DNA of 64,000 bases from the NCBI GenBank assembly GCA_002163085.1, contig MAAJ01000008.1, positions 186,001 to 250,000 of the forward strand, in the 5' to 3' direction. Numbering within the stretch: position 1 is the stretch's first letter; each line of letters opens with the position of its first letter. The translations under genes were made by a program, and so were the position numbers. The DNA is from Methylophaga sp. 42_25_T18 (GTDB lineage: Bacteria; Pseudomonadota; Gammaproteobacteria; Nitrosococcales; Methylophagaceae). Positions 37,442-46,672 of the stretch are shown one piece after another. The notes beneath the pieces are model-generated. The model was not told where the DNA came from. It saw nothing but the letters and a program-made list of their open reading frames with translations, and ran no database searches.

Positions 37442-37494
37442 CAGGTATTTACTTTATTATTAATATTTATCCGTAAGATACTCTAGGGTTCAAT

Positions 37495-38673
37495 TCAAGA
37501 TAACAATTCCGTTAATACATCAATGACATAGTCTTGCTGTTGTTCAGTTAAACCATAGTAAAGAGGTATACTCAAAGCTTGTTGATAATAATCCTGTGCA
37601 TTAGGGCAATTATCCATATTAAACCCTAGCTTTTTATAATATGGCTGGATAGGTACAGGTATATGATGAACTTGACTGATGATTCCTCTCTCGCGTAGCT
37701 GGTTCATAAACTTTGCCCTAGTAAGTCCCATACCTTTAAAATCAATTTTTACAGGATATAAGTGATGGGCACTATATTCACGACCACTCTGCTGTGCAGG
37801 TATAATCCATTTTGTATCAGAAAATGCACGATCATATCGATCGGCTAAGAGCCGGCGACGTTCTATAAATTTATCTAACTTATGAAGTTGTGATAAACCC
37901 AAAGCACATTGAATGTCCGTAATCCTGTAGTTGTACCCTAACTCTTGCATCTCATAATACCAAGGGTTAGGTATTCCTTCTGTTTGGGCAGACTCTAAAC
38001 ATTGATAAGCGTCTTCTTCTTTCACAATACCATGACTTCGCAAACGTGTTAACCGTTTAAAAACATGCATATCATTAGTCGTGATAACCCCTCCTTCACC
38101 CGTTGTCATCGACTTAACTGGATGCAAAGAAAAAACTGTCATTAGTGAATGACTGCAACAGCCGACCTTTCTACCATCTGCATAATTGGCCCCTAATGCT
38201 TGAGCCGCATCCTCAATAATGATTGCGCCTGCATCACTACTAATCTTAGAAATTGAAGACATGTCACAGGCTAAACCTGAAAGGTGTACAGGTATTATGG
38301 CTTTAACGTTATCGTTTTCTTTTATTGTCTCAATCAATGCTTCAGGAGATAGATTAATTGTATCCATGCTCACATCAGAAAATACAGGACTAGCACCAAC
38401 ATATAAGGCTGCGTTAGAACTTGCAGCAAAAGTGATCGGTGAGGTAATAACTGTAGAATCAGCGCCTACATCAGCAGCTAACAAAGCCAAATGAAGAGCC
38501 GCAGTACCACTAGATACCGCCACCGCATATCGAGCGCCCACATAACTAGCGATTGCTTTCTCAAACTCCAAGATTTTTGGCCCTTGCGTTAAAGCACCAC
38601 TACGCAAACAATCTACAACCGCTTGAATATCGGTTTCATCAATATGGTGTCGACCATAAGGGAGTATTTCCAC
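37495..38673 (-). CDS. pseC: PseC, UDP-4-amino-4,6-dideoxy-L-AltNAc aminotransferase
   Basis: PseC aminates the 4-keto product of PseB to UDP-4-amino-4,6-dideoxy-N-acetyl-beta-L-altrosamine. The N-terminus LPYGRHHIDETDIQAVVDCL and SGALTQGPKILEFE are typical. FSLHPVKSMTTGEGG has the Schiff-base lysine K187, and IIEDAAQALGA binds PLP. Length is 392. It starts with GTG at 38673, 2 bp after pseB. Confidence 0.92.
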   Translation of the reverse strand: MEILPYGRHHIDETDIQAVVDCLRSGALTQGPKILEFEKAIASYVGARYAVAVSSGTAALHLALLAADVGADSTVITSPITFAASSNAALYVGASPVFSDVSMDTINLSPEALIETIKENDNVKAIIPVHLSGLACDMSSISKISSDAGAIIIEDAAQALGANYADGRKVGCCSHSLMTVFSLHPVKSMTTGEGGVITTNDMHVFKRLTRLRSHGIVKEEDAYQCLESAQTEGIPNPWYYEMQELGYNYRITDIQCALGLSQLHKLDKFIERRRLLADRYDRAFSDTKWIIPAQQSGREYSAHHLYPVKIDFKGMGLTRAKFMNQLRERGIISQVHHIPVPIQPYYKKLGFNMDNCPNAQDYYQQALSIPLYYGLTEQQQDYVIDVLTELLS

Positions 38674-38675
38674 GA

Positions 38676-39680
38676 TCAGATATTCCCTATTTTATTCCGG
38701 TTTTCCTCAATCCATGCCTGCAAGCCAGGGACTGATAACCATTCCGAATTCTTATCTGATGTGTATACAAATCCCTCGGGTACTTTTTCCCCATCTTTTA
38801 TTCTTTCTGGGTCATTGCTCCATGCATTTATTGCCGGAAGAATTTTATAATGATCAGTATATTCATAGGTAGAATATGAATCTTCTTCACTTATCATTTG
38901 CTCGTGAAGCTTTTCTCCAGGTCGTATCCCAATAATATCGTGTTCCGCGTTAGGCACAACAGCATTTGCAATATCCATAATTGTCATTGATGGAATTTTT
39001 TTAACATAGATTTCACCGCCGACCATATCTTCAAATGCGTGCCAAACTAACTCAACAGCCTCTTCCAAAGTAATCATAAAACGTGTCATTCTAGTGTCCG
39101 TAATTGGTAAACGACCACTATCTGCTAACGATGAGAAAAATGGAATAACAGATCCTCGAGAGCCCATAACGTTGCCATACCTCACTACAGAGAAACGGGT
39201 GTTATGTACGCCAGAATAGGCATTACTCGCAACAAATAACTTATCTGATGCCAGCTTGGTCGAACCATACAGGTTTGCTGGACTACTAGCTTTATCTGTC
39301 GATAATGCAACCACACCTTTAACATTCTGATCAATGCAAGCATCGATTACATTCATCGCCCCATCAATATTCGTTTTCACACATTCAAAAGGATTGTATT
39401 CCGCCGTAGGTACAATTTTAGTAGCTGCCGCATGCACTACATAATCAACGCCATCTAAAGCACGATGCAAACGATCTTTATCTCGAACATCTCCGATAAA
39501 AAAACGCACCCTAGGATCATCGCCAAATAACTTAGCCATTTCCCACTGTTTCATTTCATCTCTCGAAAAGATGACCAAACGAGATGGGTTGTATCGTTCA
39601 AGCATCATCGGCACAAAAGCATGACCAAACGAACCTGTTCCGCCAGTAATAAGTATTGATTTTCCGGTCAAGATAGACAT
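38676..39680 (-). CDS. pseB: PseB, UDP-GlcNAc 4,6-dehydratase (inverting)
   Basis: PseB is the first enzyme of pseudaminic acid synthesis and forms UDP-2-acetamido-2,6-dideoxy-L-arabino-hexos-4-ulose. ILITGGTGSFGHAFVPMML is the NADP site, KIVPTAEYNPFECVKTNIDGA is diagnostic for PseB, and ANLYGSTKLASDK holds the YxxxK pair. Length is 334. Unlike the WbpM/PglF-type dehydratase at 52579-54522 it has no membrane domain. Confidence 0.94.
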   Translation of the reverse strand: MSILTGKSILITGGTGSFGHAFVPMMLERYNPSRLVIFSRDEMKQWEMAKLFGDDPRVRFFIGDVRDKDRLHRALDGVDYVVHAAATKIVPTAEYNPFECVKTNIDGAMNVIDACIDQNVKGVVALSTDKASSPANLYGSTKLASDKLFVASNAYSGVHNTRFSVVRYGNVMGSRGSVIPFFSSLADSGRLPITDTRMTRFMITLEEAVELVWHAFEDMVGGEIYVKKIPSMTIMDIANAVVPNAEHDIIGIRPGEKLHEQMISEEDSYSTYEYTDHYKILPAINAWSNDPERIKDGEKVPEGFVYTSDKNSEWLSVPGLQAWIEENRNKIGNI

Positions 39681-39698
39681 GTTTTTCCTATATTATGA

Positions 39699-40622
39699 TT
39701 AGCTAATTGCTTCGAGAAGTTCAACTCTTCGACCCTCGAGTTCCTGATTGTGCAAGACAGATAAAAATTGAGCCACTGTACCTATACTTCGTCCAGTAAC
39801 TTTCTGCGCCTTAGTATTATCTAGTGACATATCTTTAGGACGTTTTGCCTGTAAATCTGCATCGACTATTTGTGTTCTTCGAACTAATTCTGTCGATAAC
39901 TCAAACTCCTTACATAGCTTTATTGCAAAGTCATACTTAGAGATTCGTTCATCGCCCACCAAATTATACACACCAGAAACCTTTTTCTCGACAAGTTCAT
40001 GAGCGATCAATGCCAGTCTATCTGCCAAAATTGGGCTAAAGTAGACATCATCAAATAAATCTAACTGTTTGCCTTCACGCAAACTATATATTAACCAATC
40101 GCTGAATGATTGCCTAAGTTGATTACCCCAACAAAAAAAATTGGTGCGTACAATCAAAGCGTTTGGATTTTCCCTTTGAACCCATTTTTCTGCTAACTCC
40201 TTAGTTCGACCATATTCATTAACAGGGTTTGTCGTCGAAGTTTCTGTATAAAAGCTTCGCTCACCATCAAACAAATGATCCGTAGATATATGAACTAAAG
40301 GAATGTTTCTATTTGCCGTCACAGTCGCAATATTCTTAGCAATCACAGCATTTACTTGCATAGCTGATTCAGGCGATTGCTCGCATCCATCTACACTCGT
40401 CATACCTGCTGTGTGAACAACTAAACCTGGTGTGAGGTGGTCAAACTGTTGCTCTAACAATTTAAGGTTATCCAACGTAAGTTGAAATGAATTTGTTCCG
40501 TTTAGCTTAACCAGATGCTGATGTGTGGCCAGTGTTACATTCCAAGTATCACGGATGGCGCAGGCCCAGTTAGTGGCTAATAATCCACTGCCGCCAGTTA
40601 TAAGTACTCGTTTTTTTTTCAT
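39699..40622 (-). CDS. RmlD-like NDP-4-keto-sugar reductase (SDR)
   Basis: VLITGGSGLLATNWACAI is the nucleotide-binding site, TAGMTSVDGCEQSPESAM is typical of the RmlD substrate-binding family, and YGRTKELAEKW is the YxxxK motif. The 307 residues fit dTDP-4-dehydrorhamnose reductase relatives, but the other rml genes are absent here. It probably reduces another 4-keto sugar. The start codon is followed at once by nine A residues (three Lys codons), and an A8/T8 tract lies further in, near 40133-40140. Confidence 0.8.
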   Translation of the reverse strand: MKKKRVLITGGSGLLATNWACAIRDTWNVTLATHQHLVKLNGTNSFQLTLDNLKLLEQQFDHLTPGLVVHTAGMTSVDGCEQSPESAMQVNAVIAKNIATVTANRNIPLVHISTDHLFDGERSFYTETSTTNPVNEYGRTKELAEKWVQRENPNALIVRTNFFCWGNQLRQSFSDWLIYSLREGKQLDLFDDVYFSPILADRLALIAHELVEKKVSGVYNLVGDERISKYDFAIKLCKEFELSTELVRRTQIVDADLQAKRPKDMSLDNTKAQKVTGRSIGTVAQFLSVLHNQELEGRRVELLEAIS

Positions 40623-40703
40623 ATTATGATTCTTAACTAAACCTTACTCAAATAGATATTCGTATCTTTACAATAGTCGTTAGGAACAAACTGAAAACAA
40701 GCA

Positions 40704-42401
40704 TCATTCTATAATCTTATCTATTATTTTCTCTAACTTAGAGCCATCAACTTTTTGTAGATAATTGGATGCATAGGAAATTGCTAAGTCAGATTTTTCA
40801 TTACGTATTCTACTATCGAGAAGTTTATATTCATTGATAATATCAGCAAGACTATTTTTCTTATTTACTGTGTACTTTACCGTACATTCTCCTAAAACCG
40901 GATCGCCATCGGGTACATCACCAATATCAATAAACACTGGTAGACGACCATAAAGCATGCCCTCTAGCGACACTGTAGAAGAGCTGTATGCGATTAACGA
41001 AACCGATAAAAGATCCGCCGTTAGTGTTTTTCCTTCTGACAGAGAAATATTGTTAGGCCAGTTAAATGAATCAAATAGCTCTTTTATCGGAATAGTAGGG
41101 TGCGATCTAATAATAACAGGCACATCAATACTATCTCGGCAATCATTAAGCAATACAAGCAATCGTAGGGCTTCTGAAAAACTAGAGGAGATAGCAATTA
41201 ATAGTGAAATATCTGGCAAACTCCGTTCACTCGCAACATCTACTCGTCGTAAGCTCCCCCCGACAATCAGTTTATCCTGGTAAATAGGAGATACACTTTT
41301 GAGATAATCAGCAGTGACATCTCCAACTGTAATAATCGAATCAGGAAAATAAATTTCTGTACTCTCGTTATCATCGATCTGAAAAGCAAGGTGCCTACTG
41401 GTCAGTGATGAGTGCTGATACCCTACACAATTACTAACTTGATGAGATCTTGCAGAAAGCATTAACAGTTTTTCCCAGCTTCTATTTTCAAATGGATGCA
41501 CTAACGTTTTTGGCCGAAGTTTTTCTAGCATTCGGTCATATGCACGCTTACAAAATTGAAGCATGAAAAATTCACCCGTTTTCAGCTCACTTACCTTCAA
41601 GTACTCAATAATATTGTGGTTTAGATTACTCGTTTGTGAAATTCTATTTACATTTTTTCGGGACAAACATTCAGAAATTGTTTCGGTAAATGCCTTAACA
41701 ACATCAAAAAAAGAAGCAAAAGCTTCTATGGGGATCTGTGAGCCGCCATGGGAAAGACGAAAATTATTACCCGATGCTAAATATACAGTTGAACTCGTCG
41801 CTCTATCTGAGATTTTATCCCTTAAAGACCCAAAATAGGTATCAACATTAGCTTGCGGTGCACCTGCACTAAGGGAATAAAAAACTACCTTTGAAGGTGT
41901 CTGTTCAGTATTGTTAAGAAGTACTCTCAAAACAGTTCTGGCTATTCGACCAAAAGCCTTCATTGTCGGTAACACTTTTTTTGCGAGTAATTGTTTACCT
42001 TCGATAACGTTTATAAATAAGTTCTCAATTGCTAAATCATCGAACAGAAATATATAGTTATCGTTAGGTTTATTCTCAAGTAAATACTCAAAAAACAATA
42101 TCTTGTTGATATCTTGGATATTTTTTATGGACAGTGGCACTTTCGAAGAAAAGTTATACTTCCATTCAGTGTCAATATCAAAGGCGGTATTAAAAAGGTC
42201 CTTAACTCGCTTAAGGGTTATCTGCCTATAATCATCTAATGTAGTGACCTCACGACAACCATGCGTTTTAGCAGCTATTTCTATTGCCAAAATTTCTTGC
42301 AAAGGCAATCGGTCACATGAAAATATTCCATACACAGCATCAGGCACTGCTCCCATCGCCGTAATAAATACAGTGCTATTCCTGCATATTTTTAAGGACA
42401 T
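40704..42401 (-). CDS. Putative GT-B surface carbohydrate biosynthesis protein
   Basis: I do not recognise a named family. The 565-residue protein has an N-terminal region without clear motifs. Its C-terminal half looks like a GT-B donor domain: SIITVGDVTADYLKSVSP, then VPVIIRSHPTIP, then LIAYSSSTVSLEGMLYGRLPVFIDIG, then a terminal helix (ADIINEYKLLDSRIRNEK). The HP and YSSS..E..YG..P pattern recurs in the interrupted protein at 43593-44612. It is probably a glycosyl or glycerophosphotransferase of the cluster. Confidence 0.5.
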   Translation of the reverse strand: MSLKICRNSTVFITAMGAVPDAVYGIFSCDRLPLQEILAIEIAAKTHGCREVTTLDDYRQITLKRVKDLFNTAFDIDTEWKYNFSSKVPLSIKNIQDINKILFFEYLLENKPNDNYIFLFDDLAIENLFINVIEGKQLLAKKVLPTMKAFGRIARTVLRVLLNNTEQTPSKVVFYSLSAGAPQANVDTYFGSLRDKISDRATSSTVYLASGNNFRLSHGGSQIPIEAFASFFDVVKAFTETISECLSRKNVNRISQTSNLNHNIIEYLKVSELKTGEFFMLQFCKRAYDRMLEKLRPKTLVHPFENRSWEKLLMLSARSHQVSNCVGYQHSSLTSRHLAFQIDDNESTEIYFPDSIITVGDVTADYLKSVSPIYQDKLIVGGSLRRVDVASERSLPDISLLIAISSSFSEALRLLVLLNDCRDSIDVPVIIRSHPTIPIKELFDSFNWPNNISLSEGKTLTADLLSVSLIAYSSSTVSLEGMLYGRLPVFIDIGDVPDGDPVLGECTVKYTVNKKNSLADIINEYKLLDSRIRNEKSDLAISYASNYLQKVDGSKLEKIIDKIIE

Positions 42402-42423
42402 ATCTGATGCTATTTATTGCTGA

Positions 42424-43554
42424 TTATTGCTGATTATTTTTGTACCGCTCAGTCATATTTTCTTCACCTATTTCCTTGGCATTAACAAGATCGTAAAGAT
42501 CAGTGTTTGATAATTTAACGGCTTCTTCCGCAGGCAAATTATGGCGATTGGTATATACAAGTGCATCTGCATGAGGCAACAACTGATCACATTGATCGCA
42601 ATACGGGAACTGATTAAATTTTTTCTGCCTATGTGCTTCACGTAAAAGACGGAATTTAACACCATTCAAGACATCCAATACAGGTTGTTCAAAGACATTT
42701 CCTAAGATAATTTTATTATTATAATCATAGCAACAAGGAATAACTTCACCGTTCCATTGAATTTGCAATGGCCCATTTTCTGGTCGTCCACACGTTGCTT
42801 TTGAATCATTGCCATCAATTCGATCACGATAATCTTTACCATCACCGAAATTATGAGGTTTCCAAACTTCTATTGCTTCAACACGTGGTTCCCAATACTC
42901 CTTGAACGATTCAGTATCAACCTCATTTTCAGGCAAGACCAAATAAGAGATTTGAATTTTTGTTTTTGCACCCATTTCATTTCGAAGTGCAATGAATGCT
43001 TCTAGGCCCGCTTTCGTTTTTTCATACTCCAGCCCTTGCATTACTGCATTGTATGTTTCCGAACCCATTCCATAGAAACTGACACGCATTTCATCTAAAC
43101 CAGCTTCTAAAATCGCTTTTGCACGCTTTCCAGTCAGTACTGAACCATTAGTAATAATGTAGGTAGAAAGTCCTTTTGATTTAGCATAGGCTATTTTCTT
43201 TTCTAGCCGTTTATCTAACATAGGCTCTCCAAAGCCCGTTAGCACTACTTTCTCGGCACCTAACTCTACGACCTCATCAATACTGCGTTCGTATAAGGTT
43301 TGATCCATGATGCCGTGTTCGCGACCAAACTCGTGCTCATCTCTTGGGCACATAATGCAGCTTGCATTACAATTATCAGTCACCTCATAGCGCACTTCTG
43401 GGTGAAGTAGCTTAGTTATCGGCTCCTCGTTTGGCAGAGTATCGATTGCATTTTGAAGCTCACTTTCAGTCAATGAAACACTTCCATCTCTCAGCAAAGA
43501 TGATGTGGAGTACTTCTCTGAAACTCTTATGTCTACAATAGGTATAACGGTCAA
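42424..43554 (-). CDS. Radical SAM/SPASM domain protein
   Basis: NCNASCIMCP (C62, C66, C69) binds the SAM-cleaving 4Fe-4S cluster. VLTGFGEPMLDKRLEKKI is the GGE-like motif. A C-terminal SPASM region with CGRPENG, VIPCCYDY and FPYCDQCDQL should bind one or two auxiliary clusters. The 376-residue protein lies between two GT-like genes, which suggests epimerisation, deoxygenation or C-methyl transfer on a sugar. It starts at TTG 43554 with GAGG about 10 nt upstream. Confidence 0.83.
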   Translation of the reverse strand: MTVIPIVDIRVSEKYSTSSLLRDGSVSLTESELQNAIDTLPNEEPITKLLHPEVRYEVTDNCNASCIMCPRDEHEFGREHGIMDQTLYERSIDEVVELGAEKVVLTGFGEPMLDKRLEKKIAYAKSKGLSTYIITNGSVLTGKRAKAILEAGLDEMRVSFYGMGSETYNAVMQGLEYEKTKAGLEAFIALRNEMGAKTKIQISYLVLPENEVDTESFKEYWEPRVEAIEVWKPHNFGDGKDYRDRIDGNDSKATCGRPENGPLQIQWNGEVIPCCYDYNNKIILGNVFEQPVLDVLNGVKFRLLREAHRQKKFNQFPYCDQCDQLLPHADALVYTNRHNLPAEEAVKLSNTDLYDLVNAKEIGEENMTERYKNNQQ

Positions 43555-43592
43555 CGTTCAAATCCTCAAAACTATAATTTAAATACTATAAA

Positions 43593-44612
43593 TCAACGCC
43601 ATAACTGACTCTGAAATACTTTTTCAATACAATTCATTACCGAATAAGCAGAAGGTTTTACCCCCCAAAATGCTTCAAAATTCCTTTTTAATTTGAGTCG
43701 ACACTCTTGATCATATATCAACTGGTTAATTATACCTCATTGTTCTTGTATTGTTTCTATAATCATAGATGCGCCCAACGAACACCACGGAAGAACTTTG
43801 AAAGACTTATCTTGAAAAAGACGTTTTGCTCCAACGTCACTATAAAGCACATTAACAGATGGAACTCCGTAGAATCCTGCTTCAATAGCTACTGATGAAT
43901 ATTGTGTAATCACAGCCAAAGGCGCATGTTTAACAATACAATCATTTAGGGATACACCCGTAACATCAGACCACTCCATATTATGTTGGACAAATAAACT
44001 TTCATATTCCGATGGATAGCCTTTATCTCTGGGATGAGCACTAAAGAGTAGCCCTATATTCTGCTCCTTTAACGTGGGTATAAGGCGAGATAAAACTATC
44101 ACTGCATCTTCTGTTTCAGGCTGACCAGCCCAAAGGACAACTATGGAATCATTACAGGCTTTACTATCTAATTGTTGCTGTGAATAAAATAAGCGCAGCT
44201 GATCATAACGAGGATTACGACGTACTGATATTGTAGGACAATTTGGTCCTAACAGTTCTTTATGGTGCGCTTCAATACTCTCATGCTCAACAACTAATAA
44301 ATTTGGTTGACCACCCTCTATATATTTGAAATTACCTGGATAATCTTCTATAACAATAAGTAACTTAGAAAATGTGTTGGCTTGTTTTCTGATTATTGTT
44401 TCAACAGTCTGACCATCATCACTACCTGATGTGCCTACAACCCATGCATCAAACTCGTTTGAAAAAAACTCTGGGACAGTGCCATCGCCTATAACATCCT
44501 CAAATATATCTCTCTCAACTAACGCAGTCTCAAATATAGAAGATTCTGATAAGGCACGCATAACATGTCTAGGACCGGCATCAACAGCAAAAAGAGCAAC
44601 ACTGACTTTCAA
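43593..44612 (-). pseudogene. GT-B-like glycan biosynthesis gene interrupted by an in-frame TGA
   Basis: Translation from the ATG at 44612 gives 291 residues of a GT-B-like protein (LLFSAHPRDKGYPS, then VITQYSSVAIEAGFYGVPSVNVLY) and stops at a TGA (43737-43739). The same frame then continues open for 47 codons to a TGA at 43593-43595. That stretch includes LKLKRNFEAFWGVKPSAYS and resembles the C-terminal helix of the related protein at 40704-42401. With the extension the gap to the radical SAM gene falls from 182 to 38 bp. I read this as one nonsense change; readthrough or a sequencing error are alternatives. The first 291 residues may still be made. Confidence 0.65.
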
Positions 44613-44615
44613 GTT

Positions 44616-45533
44616 TTAGTTCGCCAACCGGACCAGTCGGTGACGGATAGGCCCATCGAAGGACCTCCAGAACGGAGGTAATGATGCTGGGTATTGTTTG
44701 TACCAGGGGCATAACTCATCATCCAATATCATATCGTCTAATGACCATCCATACTGTTCAAATAGGACTACCTCACCATCTGGTAACTGTTTCTCTACCC
44801 TGTTGCAGCAATAAAAAAAAGGATTCTTGATTGATGAGCTTCGCATCAAAGACAAATAGTTATTAATAATATCCAAACTCATTTCTTGCATAGAAGAAAT
44901 GTTAACAAACAGATTAATTGAGCTCCCTTGTAGCCATTCATACTGCTCTGCTGCCAGAAATAAAAAGTCTGAATTTGACTGTATTTCACTTGCTTTTGTA
45001 GCTAACGATAAAGAAGCAGTTGGGAACACTTTATGAATATAATCCACATCAAACATTAGTGTCCGGCCAAGGTTTACTTCAATAATTTGAGCATCTGGCC
45101 ACAAAGACTTCAACAAAGCCCCCGTATAACCATAACCGTCACCAATGACACAGATTCTCTTAATGTCAGCATCTTCAAGAGAACGTTTAATATACGATGC
45201 AGCTAATGATTGCCTCAAACAGTCATACCCAAACATAAAGGACTGTTTTCTCGCAATTCTTCTTCCGAAACCTTCGGCGTCTGAATACTCAGGAAACTTA
45301 CTCAGCAACTCTTTAACCAAAATCAATTCAGGTATATGGCAGAGTTGAGAAAATATATTGCTACTAATTCTATGACCAAAACCTAGGCCATGGAGGTCGA
45401 ATGAACCATCAGTTTTACGGGTAACTGTTTGCTTCCCAACTACTTTCCAATGGCTTGATGTAACTCTAGAATAAGACGTATCAGATTGAAAATATGATTG
45501 ATAAAGATCCTCGAGTATATTGTTTTTATTCAT
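44616..45533 (-). CDS. Putative sugar O-methyltransferase
   Basis: IKRICVIGDGYGYTGALLKSL is a SAM-binding motif I, QIIEVNLGRTLMFDVDYI the acidic-loop region, and FVNISSMQEMSLDIINNYL a catalytic-face segment. The layout, with a long N-terminal helical part, fits the putative sugar O-methyltransferases found in lipopolysaccharide clusters. The 305-residue gene is 3 bp from the interrupted GT-like gene. A T8 run lies within the coding sequence at about 44813-44820. Confidence 0.65.
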   Translation of the reverse strand: MNKNNILEDLYQSYFQSDTSYSRVTSSHWKVVGKQTVTRKTDGSFDLHGLGFGHRISSNIFSQLCHIPELILVKELLSKFPEYSDAEGFGRRIARKQSFMFGYDCLRQSLAASYIKRSLEDADIKRICVIGDGYGYTGALLKSLWPDAQIIEVNLGRTLMFDVDYIHKVFPTASLSLATKASEIQSNSDFLFLAAEQYEWLQGSSINLFVNISSMQEMSLDIINNYLSLMRSSSIKNPFFYCCNRVEKQLPDGEVVLFEQYGWSLDDMILDDELCPWYKQYPASLPPFWRSFDGPIRHRLVRLAN

Positions 45534-45666
45534 TAGTTACTGCTATTTCCAATGTCATAGTTACAACTCAGCTACCACTACAAAATCCACCAATAAATGA
45601 TATTATCTATTGTCTACGTAAACTAACAATTCCATTCACAAAGTACAACTACATACAGGTATACGC

Positions 45667-46647
45667 ATGTATTCAGGAAGTAACTCTACAATACGTCAAC
45701 CCAATTATTTTGATATGACTAAGAGTCGCATACTATATCATCAGTCTTATAAAAATATGAGGTTTCTGGATCCTCTATCTCCAAAACAGACCCATGCCCT
45801 CAACACTCTTAAGGCTGACGGGTGTGTAATCTTGGATTCATATATTCCTGAAAAAAAACTGCAACAGATGCAAAGTGAACTTCAACAGGCGCTGCATAAC
45901 ATGCAGTTTAATATGCCATGCCTAGCTCAAAATAAAATTGACTCTATTATCCACAAGGATCTTATAAATAATTATATGCTTGGTACACCTCAACAATTGG
46001 AAGAGTGCGGTGTAACATTTGATCAATCACAAGCAATCGACTATGAACAAGTACTAGCCGATTTTCGACCATCTACTTTAACTGTACCAATGTTAGAACT
46101 ATCAGCAACTTATCGAGAAACATGGACTGACCCATTTATTCTCGGCATTATTTCCGCTTATTTAGGGATGGTTCCTAAACTAATCGAAGCCTATGTGAGA
46201 CGTAACTTCCCTGCCCAATATCGCTCCATGAATCATTATTGGCATCGTGATATCAATCACGATTTTCATTTATTGAAAATGTTCGTATTTTTATCTGATT
46301 GCACTATTGAAACTGGGCCACATGAATTCATCAAGGGGTCTCACACAAATCTCGATATCTTAAATGGACAGCGTTACTTTCAAGATGAACAAGTAGATAA
46401 GATATACCCTCTAGGGCATGAAAATAGAGTATTAAGTACTGTGAAGGCTGGCACCGTTATTATCGAAAATACGCAAGGGTTACATCGGGCTACTATTCCC
46501 AAAACGGGCTATCGCGATCTTGGGTACGGTGTATTTATGCCTATCCCACCGCTTTATCGACATAAGAACTACCATTTTCCTAAAAACGCATACAACTCAT
46601 TGCCTACTTTTCAGAAAGCCTTTATACCAAAATCTTTTACTGATTGA
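45667..46647 (+). CDS. Phytanoyl-CoA dioxygenase (PhyH)-family Fe(II)/2-oxoglutarate enzyme
   Basis: MNHYWHRDINHDFHLLKMFV gives the HxD iron ligands (H193, D195) and TQGLHRATIP the distal His (H273) with the 2-oxoglutarate-binding Arg. GPHEFIKGSHTN is typical of PhyH proteins. It probably hydroxylates a small molecule, perhaps a sugar or acyl substituent of the glycan. It is the only plus-strand gene within the glycan locus, so it has its own promoter in the 133-bp divergent gap. The start is uncertain: ATGs at 45667, 45715 and 45757 are all possible. Confidence 0.8.
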   Translation: MYSGSNSTIRQPNYFDMTKSRILYHQSYKNMRFLDPLSPKQTHALNTLKADGCVILDSYIPEKKLQQMQSELQQALHNMQFNMPCLAQNKIDSIIHKDLINNYMLGTPQQLEECGVTFDQSQAIDYEQVLADFRPSTLTVPMLELSATYRETWTDPFILGIISAYLGMVPKLIEAYVRRNFPAQYRSMNHYWHRDINHDFHLLKMFVFLSDCTIETGPHEFIKGSHTNLDILNGQRYFQDEQVDKIYPLGHENRVLSTVKAGTVIIENTQGLHRATIPKTGYRDLGYGVFMPIPPLYRHKNYHFPKNAYNSLPTFQKAFIPKSFTD

Positions 46648-46672
46648 TCAAGGGAGTCAATCCTCCACCATG

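Noticed and set aside
37321..37494. Hidden gene in the 174-bp gap between pseC and pseI
   Set aside because: All frames on the minus strand close quickly; after the pseC stop the frame meets a TAG within four codons.
42415..42437. Tandem tgattattgc repeat at the end of the radical SAM gene
   Set aside because: Only two 10-bp copies in AT-rich sequence at the stop codon; probably chance slippage.
43737..43739. TGA read as selenocysteine
   Set aside because: The family does not use a selenocysteine at this place and I see no clear bacterial SECIS hairpin directly after the codon.
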